A DNA stretch of 64,000 nt from Myrica gale (Eukaryota > Streptophyta > Magnoliopsida > Fagales > Myricaceae): NCBI GenBank assembly GCA_963930655.1, contig OZ005611.1:6641501-6705500 (forward strand), given 5' to 3'. Numbering within the stretch: the first letter of the stretch is position 1; every line of letters starts with the position of its first letter. This document shows, piece after piece, positions 59,401 through 64,000 of this stretch. Both the position numbers and the translations under genes were made by a program. Under the pieces are notes generated by a model, which worked only from the letters and a program-made list of their open reading frames with translations, searched no databases and was not told where the DNA came from.

Positions 59401-59664
59401 AACCCTATGACGCTGGCTGTGTGGAAAATGATACCATTATGCATTTGGTGGAGCTTATGGAGGGAGAGGAATGAAAGACGAATGTTTGAAGGGCAAAATG
59501 ATGCAGACTTTGTTTTGTGGGCTAATGGGGTGTTGAGTTCTCCTTTTTTAGACTTCAGTGATTTTATTAGTTTTCTAGCTTGTTTATTGTAGATGGTTCA
59601 ATACAGCCCTTTGTATTGTTCTGTCACCTTTTTCTTTCAATAAAGCTTGTCTTATTAAAAAAAA
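56490..59664 (+). mobile_element. L1-type LINE, copy 1 (5'-truncated, degenerate)
   Basis: It begins inside the endonuclease domain ([22 protein letters not shown]) and continues to [10 protein letters not shown], then the reverse transcriptase with [41 protein letters not shown] and the catalytic FVDD in HLLFVDDTLILCG. A zinc-ribbon RVT tail follows (FFVWEAAHGKVATIDNLRRRG, ESVDHVLIHC). ORF2 ends FISFLACLL at 59592, followed by a 3' tail with AATAAAGC and a short A run at 59657. Multiple stops and frameshifts, plus an internal 209-bp duplication, make it non-functional. Confidence 0.9.
59044..59461 (+). repeat. 209-bp tandem duplication within LINE copy 1
   Basis: Units 59044-59252 and 59253-59461 are identical except for about one substitution (GAAGTTTTGG versus GAAGTGTTGG). 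Both start GGGAGATGAGGAATCAG. GGGAGA recurs just past the second unit, giving microhomology at the breakpoints. Because 209 is not a multiple of three, the LINE reading frame is shifted. Confidence 0.93.
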
Positions 59665-60530
59665 CTCTTGCTAATCTCCCAACTTATTTTTTGTCTCCTT
59701 TCCCATCTCCTCCAGCTGTGGCTTGTAGATTGGAGAAGTTAACAAAGGGATTTTCTTTGGGGAATTGATGGTAATGAGCACAAGTTCCATCTGCTTAAGT
59801 GGGAGAATGTTTGCTGCCCTATAAGGTTTGGAGGGTTGGGTATTAGGCGGCTGACCACGTTCAATAAGGCTTTGCTTGGGAAGTGATTGTGGCGCTTTGC
59901 CTAGGAGCGCAACAGTTTGTGGAGGAGTGTTGTTTCGGTGAAGTTTGAGAGTGAGGTGGGAGGGTGGAGGATTCTTCAGCGTAGAGGATCGTATGGCGTT
60001 AACCTTTTGGAGGTTTATTAGTAACGATTGGAATCTTTTCAGCGAGAATATCCGGTTTGTGGTGGGATGTGGCAATAGTGTTTGTTTTTGGAGTGACCAG
60101 TGGTGTGGGGAGAGACCCTAAAGGTATGCTTTTCCGATTCTTTTCGCCATTGCTAGAGATAAAGATGCAATGGTGGCGGATTATTGGAAGGGGAATTTTG
60201 GCACGGGGGCTTGGAATGTCCAGCTTGTTAGGACGGTTAATGATTGAGAATTGGAGGTTTTCTCGATCTTCTTCACTTTACTATATTCCAAGGTCTTAAG
60301 GAATAGGGCTGAAGATAGGATGTGTTGGTTGGGATCTAAGAATGACAAGTTCTTGGTGAAGTCGATGTATGAGATACTTTCTTGCAGCCCTGATGTTTCT
60401 TTCCCTTGGCGTCAGATTTGGCGATTTTCTGTCCCTATGAGAGTTTCCTTCTTTATGTGGGAGGCTGCCCATGGGATAGTTTTGACCATTGAAGTTGTAA
60501 ACTCGTGTCTTCTGAGAGAGACAGTGTGAG
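59665..60530 (+). mobile_element. L1-type LINE, copy 2 (fragment)
   Basis: It abuts the tail of copy 1 and matches the thumb and zinc-ribbon part of ORF2: [55 protein letters not shown] and FFMWEAAHGIVLTIE. It is broken by several stops and ends near 60530, where a new LINE begins. The 3' part of this copy is not seen in the window, so copy 3 may have inserted into it. Confidence 0.8.
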
Positions 60531-60660
60531 TGCGAAGGCGGAAAAAATTCTTTTGTCTCTTCTATTCATTCCGAGAAGGCTGATGAAAATTTACGTCTGG
60601 AAATCCAAAAACCGAGTTCCTCAACTTAAGCTATTTCTGTAACTCGTGGTAGAGATCCAA

Positions 60661-62339
60661 ATGGCGTTCGTTCGTAGTTTGGTTGTTGAGGCTAAGACGT
60701 TTCATTTCTCAGTGAGTTTGTAGGGGCTTGTTACGTTGTCTGAACAAAATAGGAAATTGCAGAGCTCTATCCGGTTTGGAAGATACAGGGTGGTTTGGAT
60801 GGCAAACCTTTTTGGTAAACTTGTGGAGTCAGCTGACTCCAGGGAGTTCTCGGAAAATTTAATGAATCCTCCCGGGCATTTCTCGCCCAGAAATGCGCGA
60901 ATAGGAGTGGGAGGTACATAGCTATAGTTGAGTTTAAGGAGAGACGCCACCAGGGAGTGGTGATGATACTGGAGGGGAAGTCCGGAGCTGGGTGGCAGTC
61001 GTTTGGTGCAGTGTGTGAAGAACTCATTTGGGTTATTGGTGAACTCAAACGTAAGAGGATGGGGTCAGTGGTTTCTTCGGTCAAGGAAGGCGTATCTTTT
61101 GCCTATATGGCCAGGTCGGGGTTGCCGGAGAAGAAGGCGGAGGGAAAGGGCGAGTTGCGCAGTGGTCAGGGTAACGTGGGCAGCACGATTCCGCAGCAGT
61201 CAGTTGAGTTTTCTAGGGAGCAGCATGCAAAGTGCGATCTTGGATTTGTGAATTGCCAGACTAGTCTTTTAGGGGGCAGACTGCGTTGGCGGCTAGCTCT
61301 GAAAGTGCGATTTGGGTGCATTTAATGAAAATTCAAGAGGAGCTGGCTAGTCTTATAGGCTGGTGAAAAATAAGAATGGGTTTTCGGGGCCCATGCTTCA
61401 TGAATTAAATTGTATGGTGTGCGGGTACAAATTGAGGGCCCAGCTTCCTTCGGTGGTGACCCAACAGGTCTTTCTCCATTCGTCGAAGAGCCTATGTTGG
61501 AGCCCAGAGAGGTCCCTAATTCGCCTGGGCTGGGCAGTTTTGGTCATCCTCTTGCCGGAGAAGCTTCGGGCGATCAGTGGCGGTCAGTGTGTCGCCGGCG
61601 ACCTCGATGGCTTCCTTTGTGGCCTTGGTTGAGGCAGTCCCGTGTTCTGGTCTCGATGGGGCGACGCGGGCTGGGACGTCGCTCTCCGAGGGAGTCTCGG
61701 GTGGCTCGGTGGAGGTCCGGTCGACGCCGGCGACTCCTTCGGTGGCTTCTGCAGGACGGGTTGAGGCTGACCCAGGCCTCGTTTCTGTTGGGTCGACGCA
61801 GGTCCTTGCTGTTTTTGTGGAACGACAGCGTGCTTGTTCTTTCGGGGGTGATCCTTTGTGTATCGTTGGCCCATTAGGGGTTGGGGAGATTTCGGTGGTT
61901 TCTATCACTGGTGAGGGGGGTGTTTCCTCTTTGGGAGGATTGGTGCAGGATGACCAACCATAGAGGCTTCTTCCAGTTCCTATCGGGTGGTGAGTTGGTG
62001 TCTCTCGAAGTAGGGGTTGAGCCTATAAGGATACTGCCTCCTGGGGTTGCTCCATTCCCTGGGATAGGACCGACTACTCCTTGTGGATGGGTTTTGGAGA
62101 TGGTGTCGTCCTTTAGACACTTGGTGGGGGTTTCGTGTGACGGATTTGAATCTGATCTTTTGAATCTTTTTGCTGTTTTGGAGCTGGAGAGGGGGATTGG
62201 CAGCAAGTCGACGGGCAGATCAGAGGGTAAATTACGTAGGGAGATTAAAGCTTTGGAGAGTTTTGTGAATTATGAGGGGAATGTGTCTGGCTCTAAAAGG
62301 AGTAGGAAGGTGGGAAGGGCTGTAGAAAATTCTTTATGA
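60661..62339 (+). pseudogene. LINE ORF1 (gag-like RNA-binding protein), broken
   Basis: It begins ATGGCGTTCGTTCG, hits a TAG at 60721, and continues in the same family with NRKLQSSIRFGRYRVVW, RRHQGVVMILEGKSGAGWQSF and a GC-rich Ser/Thr/Gly-rich middle (61577-61963). The C-terminal block REIKALESFVNYEGNVSG with a basic tail is characteristic of plant L1 ORF1. Several shifts lie between blocks. Confidence 0.75.
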
Positions 62340-64000
62340 ATCCTAGGATCATTAGTTGGAATGTGAGGGGTTGAATGATCGAGGGAAATGTCAAAGAGTG
62401 GGTAATCTTTTATAAGGGTGGAAGGGTGACTTAGTCTGTCTTCAGGAGATTAAAATAACGGAGGTGACTCGTGCTTTGGTACGAAGGTTGTGGGGTGGGC
62501 AGCAAGTGAAATGGTGTTGTTTAGAGGCCGTGGGTGCATCGGGAGGCATCTTGTGTTTATGGGATTCCCGTATGTTGGATCTGATTGAGTCCTGTGTTGG
62601 TACCTTTTCCGTATCGTTGATTTTTAAGAATGTGGAGGATGGTATTCAGTGGATCTTTTCGGGAGTTTATGGTCTTAATGATGACTGGAGTAGGAAGTTT
62701 TCGTGGGATGAGTTGGCGAACATTTTTAGTTGGTGGAATCTGCCTTGGTGCATTGGAGGAGACTTCAATGTGACTCGCTTTCCTAGTGAGAGGTCGGGCG
62801 TTGGGGGATTGAGTAGTGCCATGGTGGAGTTTTCAGAGTTTGTCTCTGCCTACAAGTTGATGGATCTTGAGTTGGCTGGTGGTCGGTTTACTTGGTCCAG
62901 AGGTCGTTATTCTCAATCTTGGTCGAGGCTTGATACGTTTCTTGTTAGTTCGGAGTGGGAGTCTATGTATCCGGAGCTCATTCAGAGACGCTTACCTCGT
63001 TTGCTTTCGGATAATTTTCCGATTGTTTTGGAGAGGCAGTTTTGGGGGCATTAAGAAGCCGTTTCGCTTCGAAAACATGTGGCTTAAAGTGGATGGTTTC
63101 GTGGACATGGTCAAGGAGTGGTGGCAAGGTTTTGTGTTTCGGGGATCTTCGAGTTTAGTGTTTGACTCGAAGTTAAAGGCGCTGAAATTGAAGCTTAAGA
63201 TGTGGAATCGGGACATTTTTGGTGCCTTAAGTGTTCGAAAGTCATCACTTTTGAGCGAGCTTGCGTCGCTTGATGTTTTGGATGAGGAGGGCAATCTTGA
63301 TGAAGTGGGGAAGGATAGGAGGATGGAGGTCTCTAGGGAGTTGAATGACCTGATTTCTTTGGAGGAGGTTTAGCTGGAGGCAGAAGTCTAGGGCCCTTTG
63401 GCTCAAGGAAGGTGATCGTTGTACCAAGTTTTTTCATTGTGTTGCTAACTCTCATAGGAGAGCGAACTTGATTTCTAATTTGGTGGTGGAGGGGGAAGAG
63501 TTGGGGGATCCAGCGGAGATTGCTAAGGAGTTTGTGGATTTTTATTCTTCTTTGTACGTGGAGCCCTTTGATTGGCGTCCTTCCCTGTATGGGTTGGATT
63601 TTGATAGCATCACGGGGGAAGATGCAGCATGGCTCGAAAGGCCTTTTGATGAGGAAGAGGTGACCGGGGTGGTGCATAGCCTTAATGGTGATAAGGCCTC
63701 TGGTCCGGATGGCTTCTTCCTAGCCTTTTTTCAAGCTTGTGGGACTTTATTAAACATGATGTTATGATGATGTTTAATGAGTTTGTGAGAGATGGGCAGT
63801 TTGTTCGGAGTCTAAACTCCACTTTCATTGTGCTTATTCCCAAGAAGCCCGGGGCGGTGGAGCTCAATGATTTTCGCCCCATTAGCCTAGTGGGGGGGGT
63901 CTACAAGATTTTAGCCAAAGTGTTGGCCAATAGGTTGAAGTCTTTGATGGATAAGATTATTTCTCCTTCACAAAATGCATTTGTTAGGGGGAGACAAATT
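62336..64000 (+). pseudogene. LINE ORF2 (endonuclease-reverse transcriptase), broken and partial
   Basis: It starts MNPRIISWNVRG, the AP-endonuclease N-terminus, then has an early shift near 62374. Endonuclease signatures follow: ASGGILCLWDSR, WCIGGDFNVTRFPSER, AGGRFTWSRGRYSQSWSRLDTFLVS and LPRLLSDNFPIVL. Further on are [10 protein letters not shown], the linker FGALSVRKSSLLSEL, then RT motifs [36 protein letters not shown] and ILAKVLANRLK. It is truncated by the window end before the catalytic YxDD motif. Confidence 0.88.

Larger units (their letters stand above)
60531..64000 (+). mobile_element. L1-type LINE, copy 3, 5' part (runs off window)
   Basis: A short leader precedes ORF1 (about 60661-62339), followed by ORF2 from 62336. 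ORF1 and ORF2 overlap by ATGA. ORF2 shows endonuclease then reverse transcriptase up to SPSQNAFVRGRQI at the window edge. It is the most complete LINE here but contains in-frame stops in both frames, so it is inactive. Confidence 0.88.

Noticed and set aside
1-64000. CRISPR arrays, operons or bacterial insertion sequences
   Set aside because: No regularly spaced short repeats with unique spacers, no Shine-Dalgarno-linked gene clusters; the window is clearly plant nuclear DNA.

Overview
This window is nuclear DNA from a flowering plant, almost certainly a eudicot, probably a woody species with a moderately repeat-rich genome. Evidence: spliced genes with AT-rich GT-AG introns, plant-specific families (EXORDIUM-like, type 4 metallothionein, RLCK-VII kinase, GAUT, PLS-class PPR), and a mix of copia, LINE, SINE, TRIM and MITE elements. 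The species cannot be named from sequence alone. Nothing bacterial, no CRISPR array and no credible tRNA or rRNA gene was seen.

Layout: 1-4.2 kb is repeat-rich intergenic DNA with two MITE families and a 551-bp Mutator-type foldback element. An intronless EXORDIUM-like gene lies at 4241-5317 (+). A TRIM-like miniature retroelement is at 5.9-6.2 kb. A two-exon type 4 metallothionein (9196-9557, +) has a seed/ABA-type promoter and is followed by a frameshifted paralogue (11084-11534) and a foldback repeat. A degenerate Ty1/copia element (12592-17344, -) ends 30 bp beyond the stop codon of a complete five-exon TANGO2/NRDE gene (19581-17375, -). Divergent from it, across 3.5 kb of foldback MITEs, is a nine-exon bromodomain gene (23113-28544, +).

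Further right, all on the + strand: a six-exon PIX13/CST-type receptor-like cytoplasmic kinase (32375-35402), a GAUT1/2/3-clade galacturonosyltransferase (about 36979-41520), an intronless PPR gene resembling At2g17210 (42730-44967), and the first 16 exons (about 596 codons) of an NPC1-like sterol transporter (45746-55437). The rest of NPC1 is not in the window. After its 16th exon the sequence becomes a pile-up of L1-type LINEs (about 56.5-64 kb) that runs off the edge.

The genes belong to unrelated pathways: cell expansion, metal binding, Golgi/cytoplasmic housekeeping, chromatin, signalling, pectin synthesis, organelle RNA and sterol transport. They share no operon-like logic. I reconstructed exon structures by hand from splice sites and codon phase; all but one junction (GAUT exon 1 to 2) close in frame. 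I found no convincing new biological system. The most interesting material is how mobile elements sit relative to genes (3'UTR, introns, promoters), the large near-perfect hairpins that could make small RNAs, and the decayed metallothionein duplicate.
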